Both the position numbers and the translations under genes were made by a program. Below, in pieces: positions 12,401-25,539 of a stretch of 64,000 nucleotides of DNA. Origin of the DNA: Malania oleifera. Lineage: Eukaryota > Streptophyta > Magnoliopsida > Santalales > Ximeniaceae. The notes beneath the pieces were generated by a model. The model was not told the origin of the DNA. It saw only the letters and a list, made by a program, of their open reading frames with translations, and did not search any database. The stretch is taken from the NCBI RefSeq assembly GCF_029873635.1, contig NC_080425.1, forward strand, positions 43,728,402 through 43,792,401. The letters run 5' to 3'. Numbering within the stretch: the stretch's first letter is position 1; each line of letters opens with the position of its first letter.

Positions 12401-15400
12401 TTCAACTGGAATAATTTTTTTATCAATAATAATAATAAATTCAACTGGGCAATGTCAAAATCCCAATTTGCCCTTGAGCAAATTCAGTTTCTCAGTCAAT
12501 TCAAAGCCTGTATTAATAATAAAAATTATTATTATTTCCTATTATTCTTATGTTAAACAAGTACTATTGTCATTATATTATCCTTAGTTGGTTCAAAAGT
12601 TATATTTATTTAGTCACTACTGCAATGACAAGTACTACTACAATTGAGTTCTCTCAATAAACGGAATCCAAATCAAATTCCCATATTTGCGAACAACAGC
12701 GATAGCAGCAACAAGAACAATTAGAACCCCTAGTGTCACTAGGTGGAGTAATGCATACAAATCCTTTTATGACACTGTAAGCAATCCAGGGTGGTGTCTT
12801 CCTAAAGTTGGAGTGTTCTTTTGTCAATTAGGTCACTCTCTTTGCTACCTGGTCTATGTGGCAAGGGCAAAAAATATCCTAACCACCCTTCCCTTTTTTT
12901 CTGAGTAATGCGAACTACAATTGTGTCCATTCCTTTGTTGAAAGAACAAAAACCAATTTTTTGAAACAATATGAGTCATAACCAAACACATAGAAATAAA
13001 AACAAAAACAAAAACAAACATACAAGTCTACCATCTAAATCAAGACTTAGACAAAGTCCCAAAAAAATCCTAAATAAGCATCATTCATTAGATATGAATC
13101 CTTTTGCCAGTCTAGGATGAGATAGATTGAATTAAAAATAAACCTTAGGTCCCATATCCACGTTCTGTCCAACCCTTCTAAAACTCAATTTTACCGTGCA
13201 AAATTCTGATTCAAAACAATTTAATACAGGGTGCTAGAATACCCTGTTAATCATGGATTAAAAGAATTCAGTATATAGATATATAGTTTTTGATTTACAA
13301 GGAAGACAGCCCATGTTTGGTGTAAAAAGGGGTTAGGAATAACAGCTGCAATCAATATAAAAATTCTGCAATACTATTTTAAATAAATATCTGAGCAATG
13401 ATAAATGCAGCATTCTTTCAAGATAGGACAAAACTTAGCCTCATCATTAGTCTAAATACTTCGTGCTATACCTGAGGGATTTGTTTACAATTTCTTTTTC
13501 TTCATGCTTGCAGAAATATGAATATTAAAGCAAAGGTTGAATCTGTAGTCAGCAGTCACCAAGAATTAGGGGAAAAGATTGTATACCTCTTGTTTGAACT
13601 CTGAAGCCAGATTACCATCACAGCTACCAATCTGATCCTCAACAATTTGAGCATTGTCCTTGCGTTCCAGCCTGCGGCGTCTTACAACACATATAGCACA
13701 CAGACAGTCATCTTTATGGCGCTTGATTCTGTAAAGGACCAAAATAAAGTACAAAAAAGAGGAAACAATTAGATTGCAGCATGAAAGGACCACAAAAGAA
13801 AATCATTAAACAGGTATAGAGGTGGGTCCAAACCATGAAGTCCTAACATGGAGATTCTTCAGTCAGATTTTTCTTTAATTATGTTTTGGGAGGGGGGAAG
13901 GGGGATTGTGCAGGGGTTGTGTTGGTTAAACACATGGAAGTGTGACAGAATGACAAGATCTAGCAGAAATTTAAAAAGAAATAAATCAAGCATGCAATCA
14001 AAATAGAACTGTGTAGTACTACTGTCCTATAATGTGCCTATTGTCATCGAAAGGACTAAGAAAATTCAACCATTAGTATTATGGACGCAGCTTAAAGAGT
14101 GCTTTAACAGCTATAAAATTGAACACTCCAACATTTCATGAATCAACTCTATAATACAACTTTAAGGATAAAAAAAGTAGGCAGTGTATAATGCTAAAAC
14201 TTAACACACGGGAGATCCAAAAGAATAATACATGGCAATTAGTATGTCTTTGCAGTCAAATCAGTGCATTTATTTAATTTTTCTGTATATTCTTATTTTT
14301 CAATTTTTTACAGAAAAAAATATTTGAAGAAAAGTGGTGAGAAATACGAAGTGAAGGAAAAACATCCTCCAACAATACTCAGGACAACAAATAAATAAAT
14401 AAAAAGAAGCAGCCATTAGTGCGGCAAAGATTTCCAAACATGCTGGGAATTATTAAAGGCCACTAGGCTCAAGATGGATAAGCCCACAAGGAATTTCTTC
14501 CAAAGCAAATGCAAAGACAAACAATGGTGCTCAAAGATTCAAGCATTCCTCTCTATTAATCAAGAAAACACGAGACAACTAGACAAATCCATCACAGCAT
14601 CCTTATCACTCTCAAAACCCCTAAAGGAAGTGAGCAACAACAAGATTTTAAATAGCAGTAAAGGGTAGTGTAGCATAACAGTAATAATTGCAGCAAAAAA
14701 AAAAAAGGAATAGTGGATTTTACAAAAATGGATGCAGATGTATGATTGCACATGTTATGGAAGGCTTGCCATTAAAGATGAAGCAAGGCTCACCATTTGA
14801 GATTTTACGTTTTAATTGGAATGTCAGTGTACAGACAGTTTTCAGTTTTGATAAAGCAAGGCTCGACATTAAAGATGAACAGAGGAAGAAAATTATCTCT
14901 ATAGTATAACTTCATCTCAGATTGCTAATTCACCCTAACCCACTAGCATCATTCAAATGCTAATCTCTCTACAAATCGAGCAAGAAAACTGGTTATCATA
15001 ATTCATTATACAAGAAATTATCAGTATGGACAAGGATATTTTCCCATTTCACAATTCTGAGATTTTGACTGCAATTCTGATATCAACTCCGTCAAATTCT
15101 TCAACCCGAAAGTACAAGCAAGAAGGGAAAAAAAAATGATTCCAATTAAAAATTGTGTCATATTATTATTACCGAAAAAAAATATACATGAAAATCTGTA
15201 GAAACATACCCATGCCGCCTTCGTTTCTTGTGTTTTGAGTGAGCACCCTTAATATGAACTTTTCCCTGAACAGACTGTGTGGCATCATCCTCCACTTGAA
15301 TGATTTGAACACCTATGAGAAATATAAATGTATATTCATGATGCCATATTTGAAATTCAACTGAAAAATCAAACCAACCCATGAGAATGAATGAAACAAG

Positions 15401-18400
15401 AGCATGATGATAACACAGCAGGTCCGTAACTCTTAGCAATATCCTCAGTTCATTTTTCTTACTTTTTCCCTTCTGAATTTTTCCCTCCCCCCTTAGTTTT
15501 GTGGGGTAAGGGGCAGCTGCAAGTTTTTGATAAACAAAGAAATTTATAGAGAGAAAATAAAGATACAATATAGAGGAATAACATCCTCCAACCAAACAAG
15601 AAAAAAAGGGGGGGGGGGGTGTGGAAATATAAAAAAAGAAAATTAAAAAAGGAAACAATCAACAGTGCAAAGCTAATGAAGCAAAGCAGCTCAGTCATGC
15701 TGCATGTCAAATAAAAGGATACCTCCGAAGTGGCCATTCACAGAGGACCAATGTGATGCAAGGAAAAATACCTCAGTCCAAACCAAAGTAGGAGAAATAA
15801 CAATACACTTGAAGCTTGCAGCTTCTGTTACAACCAGGTCACCTACAGAGATTTCTTCTTCTTTTCCTTCTCGAAACTCCTAAAAGGAAGACAGACTATC
15901 CAAAGAAATGGCCAAACCCAAAGCTCCCCCAAAACACCAATTAAATTATTCCAAATAGATGGAGAACCACCAATGGAGAACTTTAAATCATGGTTGAGTG
16001 TTACATAACAGTTTTTTGGGCTCCTGATAACATTACATACTACTAAGTCGGTGGGAAGAAAAATCACAGCCATAGTGACTGTTACAGAGCACCTATCATT
16101 ACGTGATGACCACTACTGTTATACCCAAATTTTTTTATTTTTTATTTTCTAACTTTTTCTTCTCATTTCATTTTTCTTTTCCCCTTCAAAAAATTATTCT
16201 CCATAAGCTATGTGGGAGGGAGGGGGGAGATTATAATGAGGGTAATTATATACATAATTTATTTTTTTAATGTTCACAACAGATGGATATTTTTTCTTGT
16301 TCAAGTTGTTACTATATTTATTTAATGATAAAATTTATTATTATGTATTATAGTTTTAAAGTTTAGGATATAATTGTACAGTATAACATGTTAGTTTATA
16401 TTTATTAGATTTTTATTACTTTAACAAGTTAAATAATAGAACTTGATTAATTTATTATATTATTTGTATGTCTTATGCATCTAATAGATTAGCGGAGTGC
16501 ATAGTGGATTTTGTTTTATTAATTAATTTATCAAACATATGATTAATGAAAAAGATAAAAGTGTGTGTGTGTGTGTGTAATTTTTCTATCCATAATGGTT
16601 TAAAACAAATGTAAAATTTTATTGCCCTTATTAAATAATGTTAGTTGAACTGAAGGATCCAACAAGCATTAAACTCTTTTTAAGAAGAGTTAAAACTTAA
16701 AACATGTAAATATACCAATCAACATAACAAAGTGCACGCCTGAAAATTCATGGCCTAACCCTCTTCGTTATGTAACATCCACTACTCCTGCTTCCTGCTA
16801 CACCCATTATCATTATGTTACACTACCTGCTACCGCTATTAAAAACCATGCTTTAGATGTTTATATTGTAGCGTAGATTTTTATTTTAGTTTCGAAATTT
16901 TCTAGCTATTTTAGAGATTAGTTAGTTTAGGTTTATTTTGTGTATTTTAAGAACTTTGGGGTATTGAAGAGTAGTTTGACCCTAAACATTTTTAAACAAA
17001 AAGCAGCCCCCCGCCCCCCCTCCTCCACGCAATAAAAACCACCTAGAAACTACTCATAAACTGGGCCTCCACAAGAATAGGTTGTATGAGTACCCCAAAA
17101 GGGACACCTAAGTCAGTAATAGGCCAATTCAAGAGAACACACCCTGCCACACTAGCATATTGAGAAAGAACATTAAACTATGCAAAATCGCCCTCTACCA
17201 CTCTCAAACAAGTTAATCTACAACCTGACTTTTTCTCAAAAATATGAAAAATGGTCAACACATTAAGGAAGCAACCACATAATTCAACAAGAAAAGGATG
17301 CTAAAAATGCGAGATAGATAATTTCTCTTGAACCCCAGCCCAATCCCTTCCACAAAGCTAAGCCTCTCTCCACCCTTCTACCAATCATCCTAGTCAAACT
17401 GTCAATCACATGAATGAAAAGAATCAGAGAAAGCAGAACCCCTTGTCCAACACTCCCAAAACCTTTCCTCTCTACAACCATATCCAAACTATTCCAACAA
17501 ACATGGCCATACGCCTTCTCAAAATTTAATTATAAAATAATGTATTTCCTCCCTCTTCTATTAGCATCAGTTGCAACCTCATTTGCCTCCAAAGCTAAAT
17601 TTAAAATCCAATGGCCAAAATAAAAGCACTATGAGATGAAAAGTGTCCATTAACACTCTGGCGGGTCTGTTAGATGGGACTTTAGTCACAGTTTTAAAAA
17701 CACTCATTAGTCAACTAGTAGGCCTCAAATCCCTAACCCTAATAGACCTTCTAAAGATTTATGTGATATTTGAGAATGCAAATTGGTAAGTTACCCTTCA
17801 GCTTACAATCAATACAACAAGACCAAGAATGAAATCTTAGATCAAATTTAGGCTGTAATTGGATAATCAAATTATATACTCTATAGAACTACACCCTTCA
17901 ATTTCCCTTTTCCTTTAAACAAGTGTGGCATTTAAAGCCTTAGAAAAATTAGTTGAAAGAGCTGGCACAGCCAGAAAGATCATCCACACCAGTGAAAATC
18001 AAATGTACATCCTATGAGTACAACAACATAATCTACACTGACACAAGAAGAAACTTCTAAGAATTGCACCAGTTATAAGAGTAGAGATAAATTTCTATGA
18101 AACACCCCCCCCCCCCCACTCCTTTTCTCCCTGGGGGGTAGAGAGTGATTTTACAGCCAAATCAATACAACAACAACAACAACAAAACCAAGCCTTAGTC
18201 CCACTAAGTGGGGTCGGCTATATGAATCCTTTTCCGCCAATTTATGCGATCATGAACCATTTCTTTTGATAGATTCAAAGATATTAAATCCTTACTCACT
18301 ATCTCCTCCCAAGTTATTTTAGGTCTACCCCTACCCCTTCTACTGCCCCCCACAGTAACTAAGTCACTCTTCCTCACAGGTGCACTATAGGGCCTACGTT

Positions 18401-21400
18401 GCAAGTGTCCATACCATCTGAGTCGTCCTTCCCTTATCTTATCTTCTATAGGAGCTACACCTAACTTACCACGAATATGTTCATTCCTTAATTTATCTTT
18501 CAATGTTATACCACTCATCCATCTAAGCATCCTCATCTCGGCAACTTTTACTTTTTGGATATTATGTTTCTTCGTCGCCCAACATTCTGATCCATATAGC
18601 ATAACTGGTCTTATAGCTGTCCTATAAAACTTCCCTTTCAATTTTAAGGGTATTCTACGATCACATAAAACACTTGAAGAACTTCTCCATTTTACCCAAC
18701 CTGCTTTAACTCTATGCATTACATCAACTTCAATTTCTCCTTCAGCTTGCATAATAGATCCAAGGTATCGAAATCTACAAGTGCTATTTATTTCTTCATC
18801 ATCAAGTTTAACTTTGTCTCCAATATTCCTCCTATCATTACTAAAATTACATTTCATATATTCTGTTTTATTTCTACTTATCTTAAAGCCTCTAGATTTC
18901 AAAGCTTCTCTCCATAATTCTAACTCAGCCTCTACTCCATCCCTAGTTTCGTCAATTAATACAATATCATCTGCAAACAACATACACCATGGAACCTCCT
19001 TTTGAATACTCTTAGTCAATTGGTCCATCACTAAAGCAAAAAGATAAGGACTCAAAGCAGATCCTTGATGTACACCTATGGTAATTGGAAATTCTCTAGT
19101 TTCTCCATCTATAGTCTTTACACTAGTCATTACTCCATCGTACATATCCTTAATGACATCGGTATACTTACAACATACACCCTTTTTTTCTAAAACCCAC
19201 CATAGAACTTCCCTAGGTATCCTATCATATGCTTTCTCAAGGTCAATAAATATCATATGCAAGTCCCTCTTCTTTTCTCTAAACTTTTCCATTAATCTTC
19301 TTAAAAGATAAATAGCTTCTGTGGTAGATCTCCCAGAAACCAAATTGATTTTCTGAGATCTTCGTTTCTAACCTTAATCTTTGTTCAACTATTCTTTCCC
19401 ATAGTTTCATCGTATGACTCATAAGTTTAATTCCACGATAGTTATTACAATTTTGAATATCTCCTTTATTTTTGTATATAGGTATTAAAGTACTTTTCCT
19501 CCATTCATCTGGCATTTTCTTAGTTTTTACAATTGTATTAAATAAATTAGTTAACCATATAATTCCGTTATCACCCAAGCATTTCCAAACTTCAATTGGG
19601 ATGTTATCTGGTCCCATAGCTTTCCCATTTTTCATCTTTTTTAGTGCAAATAGTGGAACCCCAATAAATTTTTAAATTGAACTATCAGCTCTATCAACAT
19701 CCACACGTTTATTCATATTCACACCACTAATGCTCAAAGTTCCAACTTTTTCCTCCTTGGACATCATCATCTTTGTCTTTCTTACAGCTGCTTCAAAAGA
19801 TTTCTCTCTTACAGAATCAACTTCCACAGGCAAGCCTTCTATGACACAATCTCGATTAACAGCAGTAGCTACAGTTCAAAACTGGCTCTTATTTTACATA
19901 TCTGTAAGAAGTAATATCAATCATTACAAGTACCTGAGGACAAAGTACGCATGGTCAGAAAATTTATTGGAACATTACTAATAGAACATGACAATGGCGC
20001 TAATCTGGGCACTTCTTACAAGTTTGCAGAATGTGAACCCACATAGTTCTTTCCCTTTCAAGCTCCTACTAGAAATGTGTGATATAGATCTCAAAACAAA
20101 AATCTTCCATCCAAAAACCATGTCCAACCAAGGAAGGACACTAGGCCTGTCAAATCAGTTGGATCAGTGGGTCAGCCTAGTGGTTGAACCTGTGATGTCA
20201 CCATAATATTAAAAAGTATACACATATTTTTTATAAAACAGTACAAATTTTATTTACAATTTATTAGCGTGTATATATACTACAATTATAATATAACACT
20301 AATCTAAGACAATATTATGCTAGTAATAATAACCTATTAGCTAATTAAAGTAAAAAATATTTACTAATAGTCTAATACATTATAAATAAAATTAATACTA
20401 TTTAATAAAAAAAATTTTATTTTTATTATCATTAGAATTATTATTTAATCATTATATTAGGAAACAAATAATGAAAATAGAATAAAAGAAAGTGTTTGAT
20501 TCAATTAATAATTTAATTAATTTAATGTGTTATATATATATATATATAATTAATTAATTAACAATTTACTTAATTCTACATACCTTTCACTTGGGAATTA
20601 AACAAATGAGGTAAGTTGGTAATAGTGGTAACCTGATACTCAATAGAAATTGGAAACTCAAATGCAAGTCCTACTGCAATCTCATTTGCCTTATATTTTT
20701 TAAAGGACTGGTTTGAACCCCTGCTGACCCCGGTTTGGTCTGGTTCTGACCAGGTCAGCTGGGTCAGTACTGGTTTGTGCCATCTCAAGGTTTGGGAACT
20801 TGCCCGGACTAGCCTGTTGATCAGTTCCAGTTGAATCTGGATGGACCAGCCAGTCCAGTCCAGATTTTAAAACCATAAACCAAACTATTGAGTATGAGAC
20901 AACAAAATTATGATCGTCTAATTATAAACCATGGTCTTACAAGCTTCCAAGTCCTAGCTGCAGAATGACATCGCCGTTATTTTGGAGGATCGTCAACAAG
21001 TACGCAAGGCCCCTAAAAAACTAAGATCTTGCACCAAGATGTCAGTTCCATGTATCATGTTTGTCGGATGTTGAGCCAAACCCCTAATAGCTTAAGCATT
21101 TGTGTTGATTGATGATCTGATCAGGGTTTAAGTCTCATGATTTAAGTTTTCCCCCTGTTATGTTCATTGCAGTGCACTTTGTTCTGCTTGTATTTGAGCA
21201 CCTAACCTCCTCACATGCAAAATGATGATGCAAGTGAAGGTAAGTGTTGGATGGCCTGAGATAAGATGCTAACTCCAATTCCTAACAGCTTAAGCTTTTG
21301 GGATGGCTGATTATCTAATAATATGATGCTCAGACTGCTGCTGGGAAAATATTTTCTCTATTGATCATCTTTTATGTAGTATAGGAGGGGACAGTTCTCC

Positions 21401-24186
21401 AAAAAGAATCACATATATAGCAACTGCAGAAGGACAAAGGACAAGCCAACTATACATTGATTCTGATTCTGCCTGCTTCAATAGTCATCTCTTTTAAACA
21501 TGTTTATTGCTAACTTGTACTGCCTACTAATGTCATTTTTTAGCTCTTTGTAATTATTGTCAAAAAAAATTAAGGCCATAGTAAGATAAACAAAGATATA
21601 TCATGCCTTTCTCTGGCAGGAATGTGGTGTATCCATCCGTCTGGAAGGAACCATTAGTCATAAGAGCAAAAAGCTATGATTTAACAGTGTTAGACTACCA
21701 CTTTACCTAAAAACTTAAGTTGTTAGCTTGTAGACCAACAATGTATATCAAGCCTTAACACTTCCCTGCGCATGCACCCCAACTGCACTTGAAGAGATAA
21801 ACAAATGATAAAAAACACTCATTACAGGGAATACAATAATTTTAAATACCATACAATAAACGCGGGCAACAAGACTAGACCTCATGGTAACCAGCTCTAG
21901 ATTACCACTTTAGCTAAAACCTTAACCTGTTAGGTTATGGGCCAACAGTGTCTATCAGGCCTTAAAAAGCATAATTGAGAAACATGACATGAATTTATGT
22001 TGTTTTGCAGGTTTCAGGGTGCGTGGTGTTTTGGGCATCAAGAGAAACATGACATGAATTTCTTTCCCTTTTCTCATTAATGTAATATCTTTGGGAGGAA
22101 AGTAGGATCATCTTCAATGCTCCAGACCCAGAATTGATGCCAGAAGATAATGAAACACATGTTGTCAAAAATGCCTTTTTGGGGTTCAGGCTCAACTAAA
22201 AGAAATCCAATTTTCAATTTTCAAAAATGTTGACTCATTTGCTTCAACATATTCCTGATGCCTGATCAGCAAGAAGTCATGAATTAAACCATTGCCATCT
22301 AGGAGTTAGGATATTGACCAATCATTGAATTTGATTTCTTGTTTGATTAACATACCACAGATTTTTCAAATTTTTTAAATGAAGAATTTCTCATAGAAAA
22401 CTTAATACACAGACAACAAAAAGGAAAGTTATTACATACCACATATTTTTCAAACTTTTTAAATGAAGAATTTCTCATAGAAAACTTAATACACGGACAA
22501 CAAAAAGGAAAGTTATTTGCCTAGAACACACAATGTTTGATAAAATAAATTTATTTTACTTTCCATCAAACAATCAAAATAGCTAGAAGAAAATCTAAGA
22601 AAATCAAAATACACATGGAGGAGATTACTGAAACCCTCACCCTCAAGTCTCCTTGGATGTCCGCTGTACAGCCCAGCTGTTGTCCAATATTTTGTGAAGT
22701 TCTTCTTAACCCGCTTCAGTAGTTCCAAAATATAATCACCCTTGTTGTTATACTTATAACAATTATCCCAAATAAACTGTACATCCTTATAGACATCCTC
22801 CGAATTAATGTACTTAACTCCATTTTCAAGATTGCTGCATATTGTACCAAAATCCATCGGTGTATCAATTACATCAAAATAATCCTAGTTCCAGCCAGAG
22901 AGAGAAACATATTAGCCCATATAACATTTATTAAAAAAAATATTTAAAAGAAGAAGAAAAGTGAGGAAGATAATATTGTTACAACTGGCATAACTCGAGT
23001 ACCTTTATCATCCAAGACACCACAACAAACCACAGAATAATAAGACTAGTAAGAACCCTAAATAATGCACAAAATGCCAAATAAACAGAATAAGTATAAG
23101 TGAAAAAAAGGTAACAGCCCTGACGTACAGAAGTTCCACACAATAGACAATACCCAAGAAATTACAAGAACTTTACACTTCACAATATGCCATCCAAAGA
23201 GCTCTATACAGCCTTTCTGGAATAGGGGGACTTCCCTCTTTCCGCAAAAAAAATAAAAATAAAAATCAGAGAGAGAAAAGCGAAGAAAAGATAGAGGAAG
23301 AGATTCCAAACTATTTTACTATAGAGACCATAGCGGTATTTTAGCACACAGCAAGATTATGTAACATTACACAGGAATTAAAACTCACAGGTATCCCAAG
23401 TGCTATAGGATTCACTGGAACATTGAAGGGCTCAGCTGCATCCATTTTCATAACCTTCTTAATCACCTACAAGAGGACAAAAAAATTCTTGCCTCAATCA
23501 GTCAAGGGAATGTCAGGTTCTACAAGTTCAAAACCTTCAGTAAATTTGCAATGTACCACAAGGGCAGCATCTAATTCAGCCTTGTTGTAGCAAGGATTCA
23601 AGTGAGGTGATCTTATATCTCTTTGCAGGGTATTATCGCCCTGCGGCAGTAAGGCACTAGTACTTTTGTTTACACTGGAAGATCCCATTCCCCTTGACGT
23701 TTTAATCTTTATGCTTCCTGATTTCTTCGACGTCCCCAAAACAGGTATTTTCAAATCAGACAATGAGTTGGCACTATCTTCCATCTTCTCAGTAACTACT
23801 CCTTGTTTGTCTAAGCCCACTTGCAAGCTGCTCCTATCAGTATCACTTTGCGTGGGGGCATCTGATGAAGCAGGGTGAGAGTCTAACGTTTTTGAAGTCC
23901 TGAGCTTCACCTTAACACGCCCATAACCCGATTTCTCTGCTGGCTTGCCAATCAACCCGTCAGAATTAATATTTGCGAACTTGTCAGGTCGATGATCGGA
24001 TACTCTTGGGGACGGTGTTTCAGCCTCCATCCCAGAATCAGAATCAAACCCGGCATGATCAAAATCACCCAACCCAGAAATATCCTCGGCATTTCGACTG
24101 GCAGCATTTGGCAATGCCTCATCTGTGCCCGCGACGACAGAGGGCCTCTTTGGATTGCCTTTCTTTTGGCCGCGCCTGCGCTTCAT
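9433..24186 (-). CDS. Plant bromodomain-containing nuclear protein, seven exons
   Basis: The exons, 5' to 3' on the minus strand, are 24186-23557, 23466-23389, 22884-22641, 15312-15210, 13728-13587, 12085-11711 and 9633-9433. All have GT donors and AG acceptors and all phases agree, giving 590 residues and a TAG stop. The N terminus is basic (MKRRRGQKKG), followed by about 190 low-complexity residues. The bromodomain covers about residues 203-315 and includes the IPDYFDVIDTPMDFGTI stretch and the acetyl-lysine-binding asparagine, N282, in DNCYKYN. Downstream are a basic patch, a Cys/His cluster (HKDDCLCAIC) encoded by the fifth exon, a 125-residue acidic exon and a conserved C terminus with FENPMLL and SVWNGPHSL. 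The order matches plant DNA-binding bromodomain proteins; binding of acetylated histones is inferred from the domain. The ATG was chosen because the family starts with this basic motif. Introns hold SINE and LINE insertions. Confidence 0.9.
10658..10904 (-). mobile_element. tRNA-derived SINE in the last intron
   Basis: On the minus strand the element has a polymerase III A box (TAGCTTAGTGG) near its 5' end and a B box (GGTTTGAACCC) about 50 bases on. It ends in a T- and A-rich tail near 10660-10690. It is flanked by a probable target duplication: TCAAGAATATC at 10647-10657 and TCAAGACATATC at 10905-10916. The length, about 247 bp, is usual for a plant SINE. It lies in the same sense as the host gene. 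Confidence 0.68.
12310..12510. repeat. 144-bp tandem duplication with AAT microsatellites
   Basis: A 57-bp unit beginning GTCAAAATCCCAATTTGCCC occurs at 12310-12366 and 12454-12510 with only a few differences. The spacer and the flank hold runs of AAT repeats (12369-12400 and about 12426-12440). It lies in the fifth intron of the bromodomain gene. Confidence 0.85.
16561..16580. repeat. GT microsatellite in intron 3
   Basis: A run of about nine GT dinucleotides in the large third intron of the bromodomain gene. No further function is visible. Confidence 0.8.
17283..17625 (-). pseudogene. L1-type LINE reverse transcriptase fragment
   Basis: Translated on the minus strand, this short piece reads like the fingers/palm part of a plant L1 reverse transcriptase. 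An ALEANEV-like stretch near 17600 is followed by NFEKAYGHVCW near 17510 and an LTRMI stretch near 17400. The expected GIRQGDPLSP region is reduced to a GQGVLLS-like remnant, implying an internal deletion, and a TAA lies before the NFEKAY motif. Neither LINE end can be seen. It lies in intron 3 in the same sense as the host gene. Confidence 0.65.
18165..19665 (-). pseudogene. RTE-type LINE, 5'-truncated, with TTG tail
   Basis: The minus strand encodes the C-terminal two thirds of a plant RTE LINE ORF. It starts around MKNGKAMGPDNIP (19635), continues through an NNYRGI stretch and FIDLEKAYDR, has an FADD catalytic motif (MLFADDIVL, near 18975), and ends at the normal C terminus at 18204. A frameshift near 19335 (about four bases lost in the QFGF-GRSTTEA region) splits it into two frames. 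The 3' end shows the TAGCCGACCCCACTT and CTTAGTGGGAC sequences and a TTG repeat tail at 18165-18183, both typical of RTE. It is inactive and embedded in intron 3. Confidence 0.88.
19672..19868 (-). other. Exon-like ORF joined to the RTE 5' end
   Basis: On the minus strand about 65 codons are open from a possible splice acceptor (CTGTAG, ending at 19869) to a TAA at 19674-19672. The product contains VIEGLPVEVDS and VNMNKRVDVDRAD stretches and does not look like LINE sequence. I do not recognise the protein. It is in the same frame as the LINE ORF beside it, separated only by the TAA. It may be a captured or pseudo-exon, or chance. Confidence 0.3.
20130..20880. repeat. AT-rich repeat with GGTCAG-rich arms (possible non-autonomous element)
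   Basis: A core of about 550 bp of AT-rich DNA with a TA microsatellite (20531-20548) is flanked by GC-richer arms. The arms are rich in short GGTCAG, GGTTGAAC and CCAGTCCAG words and include ATTTTAAAACC near the right end. That word use resembles a class of plant non-autonomous DNA elements with GGTTTTTAAAAC-like ends. I could not define clean terminal inverted repeats or a target duplication, so the class is uncertain. Confidence 0.3.
22350..22517. repeat. 84-bp tandem duplication beside exon 3
   Basis: Two copies of an 84-bp unit starting ACATACCACA lie head to tail (22350-22433 and 22434-22517) with only a few substitutions. They are 124 bp downstream, in gene sense, of the donor site of the third exon. 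Confidence 0.9.
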
Positions 24187-24429
24187 GATCTCACTTTCTT
24201 ACCGTCAACAAGCTTCCTCGTTTTACAGAAACTATTTTCTTCAGACAGACGGAATTGGGGGAAAATTTTCAATCCCGAAAGCCGTAATGAAGAAACTAAT
24301 TTCCGGGAAAATATTGAAAAACCAAAGTAACCCTAGCTCGTATCTATCGGAATAAAGCTGGAAGATGAAGGAGGGTTTCCTCTGATTCCGAAAGCTCGAC
24401 CCTTGTTCTTGCGTATTATGGGTCTCGAT
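24187..24429 (-). promoter_or_regulatory. 5' UTR and proximal promoter of the bromodomain gene
   Basis: This 243-bp interval separates the bromodomain ATG from the inverted-repeat element. It must hold the 5' UTR and, unless transcription starts inside the repeat, the core promoter. I see no convincing TATA box. The position is inferred from gene structure only. Confidence 0.45.
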
Positions 24430-24640
24430 GGAAGAAGGAGTTTTTTTTCCCATTTTATTATTATTTTAAATAATATATTAAATAATATTGTGAAAAATAT
24501 TTTCACAATCACGTTCACGTAATTTCGTTATTTGGTCCAACGAGATTTAAATAAATAATATTGGAGCGTCAGTAAGATTTAAACGATGGGGTGGCCATTA
24601 AATCACATGTAACGGACAAATCTCGCTGCACCAAATAGTG
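24430..24640 (+). repeat. Left terminal inverted repeat
   Basis: Left arm of the inverted-repeat pair, starting AGTTTTTTTTCCC. It contains TTGGTCCAACGAGATTT (24532-24548). A palindromic AAATCTCGCT...AGTGAGATTT at 24618-24646 lies at its inner edge. The inner limit of homology with the right arm is approximate. Confidence 0.6.
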
Positions 24641-24749
24641 AGATTTGCATAGTCACTCTCAGAAGTAAGGTTTCTCTTCCTACAGATGTTCTATTTCCTT
24701 CCTCCTAAAAATGTGATTTCTTGTTTTAGAAAGATTTCAACAACTTCAG

Positions 24750-25118
24750 GTGAGCAACAAACACCAAATCCGAGAACCTACCTTCCATCTAAAAATCAAA
24801 TTGCCCCCTACAACTCGCAACCTGGAAGCAGATGCAGACAGCACAAGATACAAAGTACAGTTTGAAGACAATGATGAAGAGGAAGAAGAAGAAGACGAGT
24901 ACAAAGAAGAGAAGAACAACTATACCAATTCCAACACACCCCTCTCTTGCTACTCTAGAGGAGTCTCCACAGACGAGGCATTAATGGAAGACCCACAACA
25001 ACCTCAACTAGAGGCGTTAACCTGGAAGAAGCCCATCGAGTTAACACTCGAGACCGAGTCGCTGCTGTCAACCTCCTCCACTAAAAATAGAGCAACAAGA
25101 GCCAATTGCAACAATTAA
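24750..25118 (+). other. Unidentified 122-codon ORF inside the inverted-repeat element
   Basis: The frame is open for 122 codons but starts at GTG directly after TTCAG, so it may be read as an exon rather than an ORF with its own start. The product has a basic KIKLPP-like start, an acidic run of Glu and Asp near residues 40-55, and a Thr/Ser-rich end. I recognise no domain. Its position between inverted repeats suggests captured host sequence, but no parent gene is known to me. Confidence 0.35.
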
Positions 25119-25539
25119 AGGTTTTATTCCACATGCTCTACGCACAAGAGATAAAAATCCATCCTCTGTTGTAGAAAAAGCACCCTTAAGAATGTCCTCA
25201 GATATCATCCTATTTTCTTGTGTTCCATTTTCTCAGACTTTCCATAATCACAACACACATAAACAACAAAAATAATCAATGTAGCCTGAATTTTGAAACA
25301 ATTCATTATCAAGAAGTAGAAGGTAGATCGCCATCTTAAAACTTAAAGGATGCTTTTTCTTTTTCTTTTTTCACAACTTTGATTTATTTAAATATTTAGA
25401 AATTTGTAATTAAAATGAGACATGAAATCTTTTTGTTTTTTTGCTCTATTTTTAGTTGCAGAGTTTAGAGGTTGTGGTGGGGCGGTGGCGGAGGGATGAA
25501 AATCTTGAGAATTTAATTTGTGCTAATTTTCTCTGATTG

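Noticed and set aside
15158-15737. Two long minus-strand ORFs around exon 4 of the bromodomain gene
   Set aside because: Only 15210-15312 matches the gene. The rest is intron read-through with T-rich, hydrophobic translation.
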